Under the pieces are notes generated by a model that did not search any database, was not told the origin of the DNA, and was given only the letters and a program-made list of their open reading frames with translations. A stretch of DNA of 33,914 nt from Streptomyces cahuitamycinicus. Its GTDB lineage: Bacteria; Actinomycetota; Actinomycetes; Streptomycetales; Streptomycetaceae. The translations under genes were made by a program, and so were the position numbers. This document shows positions 1 through 7,502 of the stretch, in pieces. The DNA lies in assembly GCF_002891435.1 (NCBI RefSeq), contig NZ_POUC01000035.1, forward strand, positions 1-33,914, in the 5' to 3' direction. Within the stretch, counting starts at the first letter, position 1, and every line of letters starts with the position of its first letter.

Positions 1-14
1 TGTATAAGAGACAG
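1..14. other. Residual Tn5/Nextera mosaic-end adapter
   Basis: The first 14 bases, TGTATAAGAGACAG, are exactly the last 14 bases of the 19-bp Tn5 mosaic end used in transposase-based library preparation. They are followed directly by sequence coding for a receiver domain. This is best read as untrimmed adapter at a contig edge rather than genomic DNA, so the codons at 1-14 should not be attributed to the first gene. Confidence 0.9.
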
Positions 15-1251
15 GCCCCCGGCCTCACCGCACCCCGACATCCTTCGCGGAACGCGGGTTCTGGTCGTCGACGACAACGACACCAACCGGCTGATCCTCG
101 AGACGCAGCTGCGCAGATGGCACATCGGGCCGACCATGGTCGCCGGCGGCCCTCAGGCCCTGGTGGCCCTGCACGAGGCAGAGGCCGCAGGGCGCCCCTT
201 CACCCTCGCCATTGTCGACATGTACATGCCTGACATGGACGGCCTGGAACTCGCCCGCCGGATCACGACCGACCAGAACCTCGCCCGAGTACAGCTGCTG
301 CTCCTCACCTCCGGCCCCCAGCCGCCCGCCGCAGAGCTGCATGCGGCCGGCATCGCCCGCAGCCTGTCCAAGCCCGTCCACCAGTCCCGGCTCCTGGACG
401 CCCTGGTCGAACTCGCCACCCGGCCATCGCCGGTGGCCGCGGCGGCTCCGGCAGCGCACCCCCCCACCGCGCCCGAGCCCGCCCACCGGGGTCATCTCCT
501 GCTGGTCGAGGACAACGAGATCAACCAGATGGTCGCCCAGGGCTTGCTCACCCGGCTCGGCTACAGCATGGACACCGCCGCCGACGGCGCCCAAGCCCTG
601 CTCATGACCCAGGAGCACAGTTATCAGGCTGTGCTCATGGACTGCCAGATGCCCCGTATGGACGGCTATACCGCCACCCGCGAACTGCGCCGCCGGGAAC
701 GGGACCACGGTCACCTGCCGGTGATCGCCATGACCGCCGGTGTCCTCGCCGAGGACCGGGAACGGTGCATGGCCGCGGGCATGGACGACTACGTCTCCAA
801 ACCCGTCAGCGCCGACGAGCTGGAACAAGCCCTCGCGCGCTGGGTCCACTTCACCCCACCACAGGCGGGCAGTGAGGACCTGCGCGTCTCCATCGAGCAG
901 CGGCTGGACGAACTGCGTGGCATCGGCAGCCCGGCCGAGCACGAACTGGTGGACAGGCTGGTGGACCACTTCCTCGTCCGGGCCCCTGAGATGACCAGCG
1001 CGCTCTTCCACGCGCTCGACCGCCACGACTCGCAGGAGATCGCAGACCAGGCTCACAGCCTCAGAGGCGCTGCCGGGAACATAGGCGCCGTGGGCCTCGC
1101 CGCCCGTTGCGAGGAGCTGGAAGAGCACGCGCGGTCCGGAGAGCCGACCTCACTGGCCCAGGCCGCTCCCCGCCTCCAGGACGAACTCGACCGGACCTGT
1201 CGCACCCTGGAGACGGTCCGCTCTCACCCTCCAGGCCGCGAACCCGGCTGA
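15..1251 (+). CDS. Hybrid sensor histidine kinase, C-terminal part (REC-REC-HPt), 5' partial
   Basis: Signal transduction protein, incomplete at the left edge. The visible part has three phosphotransfer modules in order. The first is a receiver domain with the VLVVDD acidic pair, the phospho-acceptor Asp at about 217-219 (VDMYMPDMDG) and the Lys of SKPV. The second is a receiver domain (LLVEDNEINQ, Asp codon at 640, MDCQMPRMDGYTA, AMTAG, YVSKPV). The third is a histidine phosphotransfer domain with AHSLRGAAGNIGA, His codon at 1054. This order is that of BarA/ArcB-like hybrid kinases, whose sensor, HisKA and HATPase parts would lie upstream and are missing here. The first receiver looks degenerate beyond its Asp but keeps the key residues. 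The gene probably relays phosphate from kinase to receiver to HPt and then to a separate regulator. A diguanylate cyclase starts 58 bases downstream on the same strand, so the two may be co-transcribed. Confidence 0.88.
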
Positions 1252-1309
1252 CGAGCCGCCCGGACGTCGCCTCCCGGGCGCGCGTAGGGGCCGGAGGGAA
1301 GGAGAGCCC

Positions 1310-2851
1310 GTGGGCAAGATGCAAGTCTTGTTGCCCGCCCGCCGTGATGCGACGGCCTGGGTGTATGCGGCAGCAGGGGCCGTGATGATCGTCGTCTATC
1401 TGGTCACCGCCTCCGCGGCGCGTTACATGCTGCCCGTAGTGATAGCCGCTTCGGTCGTCTTCGCCATCGCAGGCGGAGTGATCAGGAACAGGCCGCCGTC
1501 GTTCCTCCCGTGGCTCCTCTTCGCGGCGGCAATGGTGCCGTACGCGGTGGCGGACGCGATCTGGGGCATGTACCAGGTCCGCGACGCAGAGGTTCCGTTC
1601 CCGGGTGTGGCCGACATTCTCTACCTGGGCAGCTACCTGTTGTTCGCGGCGGGGCTGGTGACGTTGGCCCGGCAGCATTCAGGCCGCCTGCACTGGGCGG
1701 GGTGGCTGGACGCGGGAATCGTCACGCTGGGGTTCGGCATCCTGTCGTGGGCGTTCATCATCGCCCCCTACCTGCGCAGCGAGCTGTCCGCGTGGCCGCT
1801 CGCGGTGTCCATCGCCTATCCCGTCGCCGACCTGGTGCTGTTGTCCGTGGCCGCCCGGCTGCTGCTCACCACCGGCAAGCGGACCCCCTCGATTCTTCTG
1901 TGCAGCGGATGGCTACTGGTCCTCCTCGCCGCCGACGGCCTCTACTACGGAACGATGGCCACGACCGGGACCGCGATCGCGGAGGATGTGTCCGAGGTGG
2001 GGTGGATGGTCTCGTCCCTCCTGCTGGGGGCTGCGGCGCTGCACCCGTCCGTCGGCTGGTCGACACAACTGTCGGACGGAAAGGAAAGGATGCCCCGGAA
2101 GCGACTGTCGATCCTGATCGCCCTCATCCTGGTGGGGCCGTTGATCGTGCTGGCCAATGTCGGGGACATCCGGGGCCAGCCCGCGGACATCACGGTGATC
2201 GTCGGCATGCTGGCGACCCTTTCGCTGCTGCTGGTGCTGCGCATCGCGTTCCTCGCCCAGTACGCCCAGAGCAGGGCCACCGAAGCGCGGACACAGGCGC
2301 ATTACCTCGCGGCATCATTGCGAGAGCAAGAAGAGCTCCAGAAGCAGCTGAGCTATCAGGCGACCCACGACCCGTTGACGGGGCTGGCCAACAGAGCGCT
2401 GCTGGACCAGCGCCTGGAGTTCGCTCTCAGCCGGTGCTCCGCCTCTTTCCCCGCCGCGCTGCTGATGCTCGATCTCGACGGCTTCAAGGAAGTCAACGAC
2501 ACCCTGGGTCACCCGTCCGGCGACGAACTGCTGGTCGACGTCGCCCGGCGGCTGACGGCCAGGGTCCGCGAGCAGGACATGGTGGCCAGGCTCGGCGGGG
2601 ACGAGTTCGCACTCCTCGCGGAAGGCGTGGATGCCAGCGTACTCTGCGACTACACCAGGCGGATCCTCGACTCCTTCAGGGACTCCTTCATCCTCGACCG
2701 TGGCCATTCGGTCCGCGTGACGACGAGCATCGGAGCACGGAGCATCACCAGGCCGACCGCGCCGGCAGAAGCGCTGCGGGACGCCGACATCGCCCTGTAC
2801 CGAGCCAAAACCGCGGGCAAGAACCAGGCGGTGTTGTTCGAAACCCCGTGA
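1310..2851 (+). CDS. Membrane-bound GGDEF diguanylate cyclase
   Basis: Predicted to make cyclic di-GMP from two GTP. Length is 513 residues. The GTG start is preceded by a purine-rich ribosome-binding stretch (GGAAGGAGAG, about 1297-1306); an ATG lies three codons in. Roughly residues 15-325 form a multi-pass hydrophobic sensor region of about nine membrane segments, with no recognisable extracytoplasmic ligand domain. A helical linker (about 325-350) leads to a GGDEF domain that begins at the DPLTGLANR motif. The signature GGDEF is intact at residues 429-433, so catalysis is plausible. An RxxD inhibitory site (REQD) sits five residues before it, indicating product feedback inhibition. No EAL domain follows. 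The gene follows the hybrid kinase and is followed directly by a hairpin. In Streptomyces c-di-GMP controls development through BldD; a role for this particular enzyme is inference. Confidence 0.9.
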   Translation: MGKMQVLLPARRDATAWVYAAAGAVMIVVYLVTASAARYMLPVVIAASVVFAIAGGVIRNRPPSFLPWLLFAAAMVPYAVADAIWGMYQVRDAEVPFPGVADILYLGSYLLFAAGLVTLARQHSGRLHWAGWLDAGIVTLGFGILSWAFIIAPYLRSELSAWPLAVSIAYPVADLVLLSVAARLLLTTGKRTPSILLCSGWLLVLLAADGLYYGTMATTGTAIAEDVSEVGWMVSSLLLGAAALHPSVGWSTQLSDGKERMPRKRLSILIALILVGPLIVLANVGDIRGQPADITVIVGMLATLSLLLVLRIAFLAQYAQSRATEARTQAHYLAASLREQEELQKQLSYQATHDPLTGLANRALLDQRLEFALSRCSASFPAALLMLDLDGFKEVNDTLGHPSGDELLVDVARRLTARVREQDMVARLGGDEFALLAEGVDASVLCDYTRRILDSFRDSFILDRGHSVRVTTSIGARSITRPTAPAEALRDADIALYRAKTAGKNQAVLFETP

Positions 2852-2878
2852 TGGTCGCCGCGATGCGGGCCGCGACCA
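2852..2878 (+). terminator. Hairpin directly after the diguanylate cyclase stop codon
   Basis: TGGTCGC (2852-2858) and GCGACCA (2872-2878) are perfect reverse complements separated by 13 bases, starting at the base after the stop codon. There is no T-run, which is usual for actinomycete terminators. It is a candidate only, because 7-bp G+C-rich stems also occur by chance in such DNA. Confidence 0.4.
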
Positions 2879-2958
2879 CGCCAAGTTCCCCGCCCAGGAC
2901 GTCATCACGCGAACCGTCGCCTGGGGTATCTGCCCGGCCAGGCGCCCTTCTTCTGCGC

Positions 2959-3018
2959 CTAGAAGAAGCCCAACCGCTTCGGCGAGTACGACACCAGCAG
3001 GTTCTTCGTCTGTTTTCG
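2959..3018 (-). pseudogene. 3'-terminal remnant of an aldehyde dehydrogenase gene
   Basis: Read on the minus strand, this stretch ends in KQTKNLLVSYSPKRLGFF followed by a TAG stop. That matches the last residues of the intact aldehyde dehydrogenase elsewhere in the window ([18 protein letters not shown], stop at 20054). By eye about 37 of the last 54 bases agree, so it is a diverged relative and not a recent copy. Upstream of the matching codons the homology vanishes within a few bases, with hints of small deletions (ATGGACGA against the expected ATG-LDHYQ codons). Only some 18 codons survive. The rest of the interval 2852-3192, more than 300 bases without an intact gene, shows nothing else I recognise. 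It suggests this segment was built from the ends of deleted genes. Confidence 0.7.
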
Positions 3019-3192
3019 TCCATGCCGTTGCCGGGGCAGACGCTGATGGGACCGCGCTCGAAACCGGGTCCTGACCTGACCGTGCCCCCGAAATGTCGGG
3101 CAGCGGGGCGATTTTCGTGACGGTTGATGCCATGCACAATGCACGGGACCGCCCAGCGGCGTGCGCGAGGGCGGACCTGAGGAGGACATGCC

Positions 3193-3570
3193 GTGGTGAC
3201 CGTCTGGTGGTTGCCGATGGCAGCGCTCGGTGGTGCGGGTGCCGGTCTCCTGCTGACGTACCTACGGATGCGCCGGACCGCCGCGGCCCGGGTGGTGGAG
3301 CTGGCTCAGCTGGAGCACGTGGTGGAACGCCGGGCGGAGCAGGTGGCCGCGCTCAGCCATGAGTTGCGTACGCCGCTCAGCATGATCAAAGGCGCGGTGG
3401 ATCTGCTGAGGGAAGGGACTCCGGGCCCGCTGACGTCGGCGCAGGAGCGCCTGCTACAGGTCGCTGCCCATCAGTCGACGCAGGTCACCTCGCTGTGCGA
3501 GAGCCTGCTCATTCAGGCGAAGATCGAGGCGGGCCTGTTCACACCGCGAATGGAGAAGGTGGACGTGTCG
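3193..3570 (+). pseudogene. Truncated sensor histidine kinase (N-terminus through HisKA only)
   Basis: The start is sound: GTG at 3193 with GGAGG at 3181-3185. The protein opens with one membrane segment (about residues 3-22), a short coiled coil, and a HisKA dimerisation/phospho-acceptor helix with the H-box ALSHELRTPLSMIKGA. The second HisKA helix and the beginning of the linker follow (residues to about 125, ending MEKVDVS). The ATP-binding HATPase domain that must come next is absent. Instead the frame runs through G+C-rich out-of-frame sequence to 4104 without resembling anything. The real homology stops at 3563-3575, where a fragment of an ABC transporter begins in another frame. It therefore cannot be a functional kinase, though the HisKA piece may still be translated. 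Confidence 0.7.
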
Positions 3571-3571
3571 G

Positions 3572-3898
3572 TCGGACGGCAGGGCCACCGTGACCGCGCT
3601 CGGCCGACAGTTCACCGTCGCCGCGCACCCCAAGGTCACCGCCGGCGGCACCGGCGCGTACCTGATGGTGCGCCCCGAAACGGCTCGGCTCTCCGCGGTC
3701 ACCGACGCCGGCACCGGCGTCGGCGTGGTGCTGCGCTCCACGTTCCACGGTCCTACGATCGACTACGAGGTGGAGACGACCGGCGGCACCATCACGGTCA
3801 CCGGGCCGGGCGTCGATCCACGGGGGGCGCTGGCCGAAGGCACCAACGTCGAGGTCTCCTTCGACCCGGGCCGGGCCTACCTGCTCACCCAGGACTAG
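3572..3898 (+). pseudogene. C-terminal TOBE-domain fragment of an ABC transporter ATPase
   Basis: This frame is offset from the preceding kinase fragment. It encodes about 108 residues (from SDGRATVTALGRQFTVAA to the stop at 3896-3898). The beta-rich pattern and the ending (GTNVEVSFDPGRAYLLTQD) are typical of the TOBE_2 domain closing the ATPase subunit of spermidine/putrescine- or sulfate-type importers. The Walker A, signature and Walker B parts are all missing. A GTG at 3590 could let a short product be made, but with no nucleotide-binding domain it would have no transport role. The junction with the kinase fragment looks like a deletion that removed the end of one gene and the start of the other. 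Confidence 0.65.
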
Positions 3899-4081
3899 CC
3901 TCCGTGTTGCGCTCGCAGCGGTGTCCAGAACAGCCCCTGTTCAAGGACAACGGGAGGAGTGGACGGTCCATGGCTTCGTGGTCCTGCCACCGAGCCCACA
4001 GACGGCGGGGCCTTCCGGTCCGTCCGAATCCTGCCTGGCCTCTGCAGCGCACGCGTGGTCGAGCGTCGTCAGGTCGGCCGG

Positions 4082-4648
4082 TCAGCGCAGGAGTCTGCGG
4101 ATGATGGTGGTGGCGGCGCTGATGTCGGTGGGCTGCCCGGTGAGGAGCTCGCGGTAGTAGAAGGACTCGGCGACCCGGACGACGGCGTAGGCGAGGGTCG
4201 GGGCGTCGATGTCGTCGGGTTCGCCGATCTCGGACTGGATGAGCCGGCTGACGGTCTCGACTATGCGGTCCTGGATGACGCCGTCACGCGAGGTCATCAC
4301 CCGTAGTGCGGTGTCGGGGTGCTCGGCGACGAACCGACGCATGGCCGGCAGTTGTGCGCTGGTGGACAGCATGGCGTGGACGAGGTCGGCGACCTTGTCG
4401 GCACCTTGCCCGCGACTCCGGGGGTAGATCTGGGCGAACTCGGTTGTGGCGATCGCCCAGATCGCCTCGCCGATCAGGCGGTCGCGGTCGCCGTAACGCC
4501 GGTACAGGGTGGCGCGACCGATGCCTGCCTCGGCAGCCAGCGCCCGTGCGTCGATCCAGCCGACCCGCAGGAACATCGCGACCGCGGCGCGCAGCACCGG
4601 CTCGTCCGGGGGCAGCGGAGGCGGAGCCTCTTGCATCTGAGGCATCAC
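4082..4648 (-). CDS. TetR-family regulator, QsdR-like
   Basis: A 188-residue one-component transcription factor. An N-terminal helix-turn-helix occupies about residues 20-62; the recognition part reads ALAAEAGIGRATLYRRYGDRDRLIG, typical of TetR proteins. The C-terminal ligand/dimer domain (with RRFVAEHPDTALRVMTSRDG) resembles the QsdR subfamily, named after a regulator of a quorum-quenching lactonase in Rhodococcus. The translation start could be GTG 4648 or the ATGs at 4645 and 4636. A small palindrome, GTCTCAGAC, lies at 4658-4666 just upstream and could be part of an autoregulatory operator. Its target is unknown: it is divergent from the gene remnants on its left and sits outside the left direct repeat of the conflict island. 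Confidence 0.85.
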   Translation of the reverse strand: MMPQMQEAPPPLPPDEPVLRAAVAMFLRVGWIDARALAAEAGIGRATLYRRYGDRDRLIGEAIWAIATTEFAQIYPRSRGQGADKVADLVHAMLSTSAQLPAMRRFVAEHPDTALRVMTSRDGVIQDRIVETVSRLIQSEIGEPDDIDAPTLAYAVVRVAESFYYRELLTGQPTDISAATTIIRRLLR

Positions 4649-4652
4649 CGTC

Positions 4653-4907
4653 CTAGTGTCTCAGACGCCCCCGTTCACGGAGGGAGAGCCGGGAACCAGC
4701 GCCTCTATTGCTTCCCGGATAGGGCTCCAGTGGTTCGAGCCCGGCATCCCGCAGCGTCATCACCGGGTCGCGTGGATCCTTCCGCGGACGTCCCATCGCC
4801 ACCGGCCTCCTTCCGCGAGGAGCCTTCGCTCGTGATACGGACTCGTTCAGGGCAGCCATCAGATCGAAGAGCTCTCCCAGCGCTGCCGACGGTTCGGCGC
4901 TACTCAC
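4653..4907 (-). pseudogene. Small basic protein, probably truncated
   Basis: An 84-residue frame from GTG 4907. The N-terminal 50 residues look natural (LGELFDLMAALNESVSRAK, then RPRKDPRDPVMTLRDAGLEP). The phrase MTLRDAGLEPLEPYPGS recalls the linker before zinc-ribbon repeats in a family of actinomycete hypothetical proteins. After PGSN the expected Cys-x-x-Cys motifs do not appear and the tail (RLSLRERGRLRH) looks like out-of-frame sequence. I see no convincing ribosome-binding site. It ends five bases from the TetR start. The family assignment is from memory of the motif and is uncertain. Confidence 0.35.
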
Positions 4908-4924
4908 GGGTATCGACGGATCGC

Positions 4925-4991
4925 CGCGCTCGTGGGCGGGCGGCTCGTGGGTTGTGTACTTCGGAGCTCTTCGGGCCGCGAATGGTCCGGG
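4925..4991. repeat. Left imperfect direct repeat flanking the conflict island
   Basis: Matches 19872-19939 in the same orientation. The first 27 bases (4925-4951) are identical at 26 positions. The following 40 align at 30 positions with one gap, giving 56 of 67 overall. Similarity stops abruptly to the left of 4925 and fades right of 4991. The two copies lie just outside the block of Pycsar, CATRA and GTPase-CHAT genes. They could be remnants of attachment sites or of the same insertion sequence; no integrase or transposase gene lies between them. Confidence 0.6.
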
Positions 4992-5144
4992 TCTTGTTCT
5001 GCCCTGGAGCCGACAGACACATCCAGGATGAAAGTGGCCAGCCCGGGGGACAACTCGCTGTGCTGACCGCCCACGGACGCGAAGCGGGCTCCGCTGAGAA
5101 GGCAGGCCACGCTTCGACGTCGTGATGCCGTCCTGGCGATCAGC

Positions 5145-5708
5145 TCACGTCGCATCGCCGAGCACACTGAGGGCTGCGGTCAGGGCCACGGCCGCGAGGG
5201 CAAACAGCAGTAGGAGGGTACCGACACCGCTCCAGAAGTACTTACGGCGGGCGACGTGGGCATTGGCCCAGATCTGTTCGGCGACGGCGGCGGTCAGTGT
5301 CCTATCGTCCACCAGGAGGCGTGAGAGCGCCTCGGTGTACCCGTCCTCGGGGGAACGGTACGTGCGGGCCACGTGTTCGAAGAACAACAGGTTGGGTGGT
5401 TGTCCGATGTTCTTCCTCCGCGGGCGCAAGGCCATGCCGGTGGCCATCGCCGAGCCCGCGGTCAACAGAGTGCACAGGGACGCGGCGAGGTCGAAGGGAA
5501 GGTTGCGAGGGGGCGCGGTGCTGACCAGGCTGTACAGGATGCCGCCGATGACTCCCGCCGCGGTGAGCGTCACCGCCGCCTTGGCTTCGGCATGCTTGAT
5601 CCAGTCGGTGACGATCTGGAGCGTTCGCCAGGCGTTGTCCACCGCGGACGCTGGCGGCAGCGGAATCCGCGGCATGGACGTCTGGGGACGTCGCGTTCTG
5701 AGCGCCAT
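5145..5708 (-). CDS. Pycsar-type membrane effector (PycTM-like, DUF5706)
   Basis: Predicted inner-membrane effector of a cyclic-pyrimidine antiphage system: on binding the cyclase product it would disrupt the membrane. From ATG 5708, chosen because GAAGGGA lies six bases upstream, it has 187 residues. The family hallmark is the amphipathic helix running into the first membrane segment (AWRTLQIVTDWIKHAEAKAA, then VTLTAAGVIGGILYSLV). A second hydrophobic segment follows at about residues 70-95 and a third at the C-terminus (about 160-185). The cytoplasmic stretch between them carries FFEHVARTYRSPEDGY. An alternative start at 5744 would overlap the cyclase stop as TGATG, which suggests translational coupling. 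The upstream neighbour encodes the matching nucleotide cyclase fragment. The family assignment is by pattern and context; the nucleotide is unknown. Confidence 0.75.
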   Translation of the reverse strand: MALRTRRPQTSMPRIPLPPASAVDNAWRTLQIVTDWIKHAEAKAAVTLTAAGVIGGILYSLVSTAPPRNLPFDLAASLCTLLTAGSAMATGMALRPRRKNIGQPPNLLFFEHVARTYRSPEDGYTEALSRLLVDDRTLTAAVAEQIWANAHVARRKYFWSGVGTLLLLFALAAVALTAALSVLGDAT

Positions 5709-5743
5709 GTTGGTCCCTTCGTGCCTCGGTGATACTTCCGACA

Positions 5744-6274
5744 TCAGGCTGGAAGCCACAGCCAGGCGTATGCCTCGTACTCCTTGAACTCGACCAGTAC
5801 ACGCCGGAACTCCTCCGGATCCAGCCCCGGATAGCCTTCCCCGACGACGTACTCGTGGAGGGGTTCGGAGACCAAGGCGGCGTAGTCGACCTGCGGATTG
5901 TCCCGGAGAGCAGTGCGCAGCACCGCGCTGTCGAGCATGCGGCTGACCTTGACGATGGTGCTGCCCGAGAAGCCAACGGCGGCGATTCCGACCGGTCCTA
6001 CGACGGTGGCTAGGCGCAGGCGCATCCGGTCGCGGAAGCGGTGGTTGTCGGCGCCGAGTTGGTCCTGCCAGGAACAGAGTACGTGGGGCAGCGCGCGGTG
6101 TAGTTCCGCCCCGGCCGGGAGGAAGACGTTCATCCCGTCTCCCGTCCCTTGGTGGTCGGTTTCCTCCAGGGAGATGCCCAGCCCTCCGAGGACCTGCCGG
6201 ACAAGAAGGGCGAGCCGGTCCTGAAGATCACTCTGTTCCAGGGAAGTACGGCGACTGTATCCCTCGATGTCCAC
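5744..6274 (-). pseudogene. Class III nucleotide cyclase-like protein (PycC-like), N-terminally truncated
   Basis: Reads as a small class III nucleotidyl cyclase of the type paired with Pycsar effectors. The first metal site (VDIEGYSRR, with its Asp and Glu) and the second (GTGDGMNVFLP) are present, followed by a conserved helical/beta region (ADNHRFRDRMRLRLATVVGP, then SGSTIVKVSRMLDS). From GTG 6274 it would have 176 residues, but this start falls at the very first metal-binding residue, so most of the first beta strand is missing. The frame stays open further upstream to 6643, but that part is the neighbouring CATRA gene read out of frame. I infer that a deletion near 6275-6285 fused the CATRA gene to the cyclase and cost the cyclase its N-terminus. 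A full-length cyclase would normally be about 180-220 residues, so residual activity cannot be excluded. Confidence 0.6.
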
Positions 6275-7020
6275 GGCATCCGCGCCTGGTAGCGCAGCTT
6301 CGCCGCGTGCATGGAGTAGCGGCACAAGGGTGGCATGTCGGGCTGCCCCTGGCTCCACGTCCAGGCGCTGAGCTGTGCGTCCTGGTCCTGTGAGGCCAGT
6401 GCGACGATGCGTCGTCGGGCCCCGCTGTCGTCCGGAGACAGCTCCCACACGGCAAAGCCCTGCTCGGTGGTCCAGCCCCGCTGCCACCAGTACGGAGCGT
6501 TGTCGCCGTCGGGAAGGGCCCGGCGGACCTCGGCTGCCGCGAGGTCGAGCGGCGGGACGTCCGTGCCTACGAACTTCGCCTGGTACACACGCGTCTCGCC
6601 CAGCACCGCTTCGGTGCCGTCGGCCGTCAGCCCGGCCCACCACCGGTCGAACTCCACCCAGCCGGGGGGCGACGCCGAGCCGATGCGCAGGCGCCTGGAG
6701 GTGGCCCCAAGCGGCGCGGCCAGCGCGACCGACAGGTTGACCACGTCGTGCTCGCGCCGCACGACCGCCTGGAAGTCTGCCGTGGGGTGCTCCTGAGCCG
6801 CCGCGGGCCTTCCCGGAACGAGGGACTTGGGGTCGGGCGGCAGCGTGGCCGGCAGGCCCGTGCCGGCGATCGGCTGGTCCATGCCGAGCTCGTCCCGGCA
6901 GCGCTCCCAGATGCGGCGGATCAGTTCGTACCCCTGTGCGGCCTGCGGTCCGTCAAGTGCTGTGTAGAGGTGGACGACGAGTTCCTGATCAATGGGAGTC
7001 CTGGCTGGGTCCGTCGCCAT
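6130..7020 (-). CDS. CATRA conflict-system CASPASE/TPR-associated protein, C-terminus replaced
   Basis: Belongs by sequence pattern to the CATRA family (caspase and TPR-repeat associated), predicted partners of CHAT/caspase proteases in actinobacterial conflict systems. The start ATG 7020 has a good GGGAGG site upstream, and the gene overlaps the preceding CATRA-associated gene by 32 bases, so translation is likely coupled. Residues 1-247 look authentic: ELVVHLYTALDGPQAAQGYE, then GMDQPIAGTGLPATLPPDP, VVRREHDVVNLSVALA, and SAWTWSQGQPDMPPLCRY leading to HAAKLRYQAR. Beyond residue 247 (about 6280) the frame runs through the cyclase gene out of register and stops at 6130, so the usual C-terminal coiled coil and membrane anchor are lost. 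Function in nature is unproven for the family; here it is probably crippled. Confidence 0.7.
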   Translation of the reverse strand: MATDPARTPIDQELVVHLYTALDGPQAAQGYELIRRIWERCRDELGMDQPIAGTGLPATLPPDPKSLVPGRPAAAQEHPTADFQAVVRREHDVVNLSVALAAPLGATSRRLRIGSASPPGWVEFDRWWAGLTADGTEAVLGETRVYQAKFVGTDVPPLDLAAAEVRRALPDGDNAPYWWQRGWTTEQGFAVWELSPDDSGARRRIVALASQDQDAQLSAWTWSQGQPDMPPLCRYSMHAAKLRYQARMPWTSRDTVAVLPWNRVIFRTGSPFLSGRSSEGWASPWRKPTTKGRETG

Positions 7021-7366
7021 CGTCACCTCCCGGCGTGACGGTGCCGCCACCAGGCTTCGCATCATGCGGCGGCGGGACGCCGAGCGAGTGGACCAGATGA
7101 TTTGCCTGGTCCCGGGTGTGGGGCGGGGCCGCAATCACCGGGTCGGCGCCGATCCTGGTGATCCGCACCGGCCCGGACAGCTCGAGTTCGGCGGTGACGG
7201 CGCGTACGCTGTCGCCGTCACCGGCCGCCAGGGCGTCGGCGAGTGCTTCGACAAGGGCCTGCACCCGGTCCCAACGCTGGGGTGAGAGCTGCCATTCGAG
7301 CAGATCGCCGAGGACCTCCACCACATCGGTCCGCGTCTCGTCGTCGATCATCTGCTGACCGGTCAC
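6989..7366 (-). CDS. CATRA system-associated protein
   Basis: A 125-residue mostly helical protein, from GTG 7366 with GAGGGG six bases upstream. The signature stretch is TRTDVVEVLGDLLEWQLSP, followed by ALADALAAGDGDSVRAVTAE and GPVRITRIGADPV. This pattern, its size and its position directly before a CATRA gene fit the small protein regularly found in CATRA loci. The tail is Gly/Pro-rich and probably disordered. It is the first gene of the minus-strand unit and faces a divergent CHAT remnant, the expected caspase-like partner. Its molecular role is unknown; an adaptor or inhibitor of the protease is a reasonable guess only. Confidence 0.7.
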   Translation of the reverse strand: MTGQQMIDDETRTDVVEVLGDLLEWQLSPQRWDRVQALVEALADALAAGDGDSVRAVTAELELSGPVRITRIGADPVIAAPPHTRDQANHLVHSLGVPPPHDAKPGGGTVTPGGDDGDGPSQDSH

Positions 7367-7384
7367 CGATCCCCCTCGACCCCG

Positions 7385-7402
7385 TACGCTTCACTTAGCG
7401 TA
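7385..7402. promoter_or_regulatory. Inverted repeat between the divergent CATRA and CHAT genes
   Basis: TACGCT (7385-7390) and AGCGTA (7397-7402) form a perfect 6-6-6 inverted repeat in the 136-base interval between the CATRA-associated start (7366) and the CHAT remnant start (7503). Its location fits an operator or an overlapping promoter element, but no regulator gene for it is evident. Confidence 0.3.
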
Positions 7403-7502
7403 TCCGTCACGACACAGATCTATACGTCGGGGCAGCCGCTCCGGTTCCCGTGCGTGGGTCCGAACAACGGAACGACGGTGATCGCCGACCCGGGGGAGGG
7501 GC

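Noticed and set aside
1510..3120. A 536-codon plus-strand frame overlapping the diguanylate cyclase
   Set aside because: Out-of-frame reading of the GGDEF gene; composition is Gly/Arg/Pro noise and the GGDEF frame has the proper start and motifs.
3571..4104. C-terminal continuation of the histidine kinase frame to 4104
   Set aside because: Most of this frame is the TOBE fragment read out of register, and there is no N, G1 or G2 box of a HATPase domain.
4904..5167. An 87-codon minus-strand frame upstream of the broken small gene
   Set aside because: No ribosome-binding site, no recognisable composition, and it overlaps the left direct repeat; likely chance.
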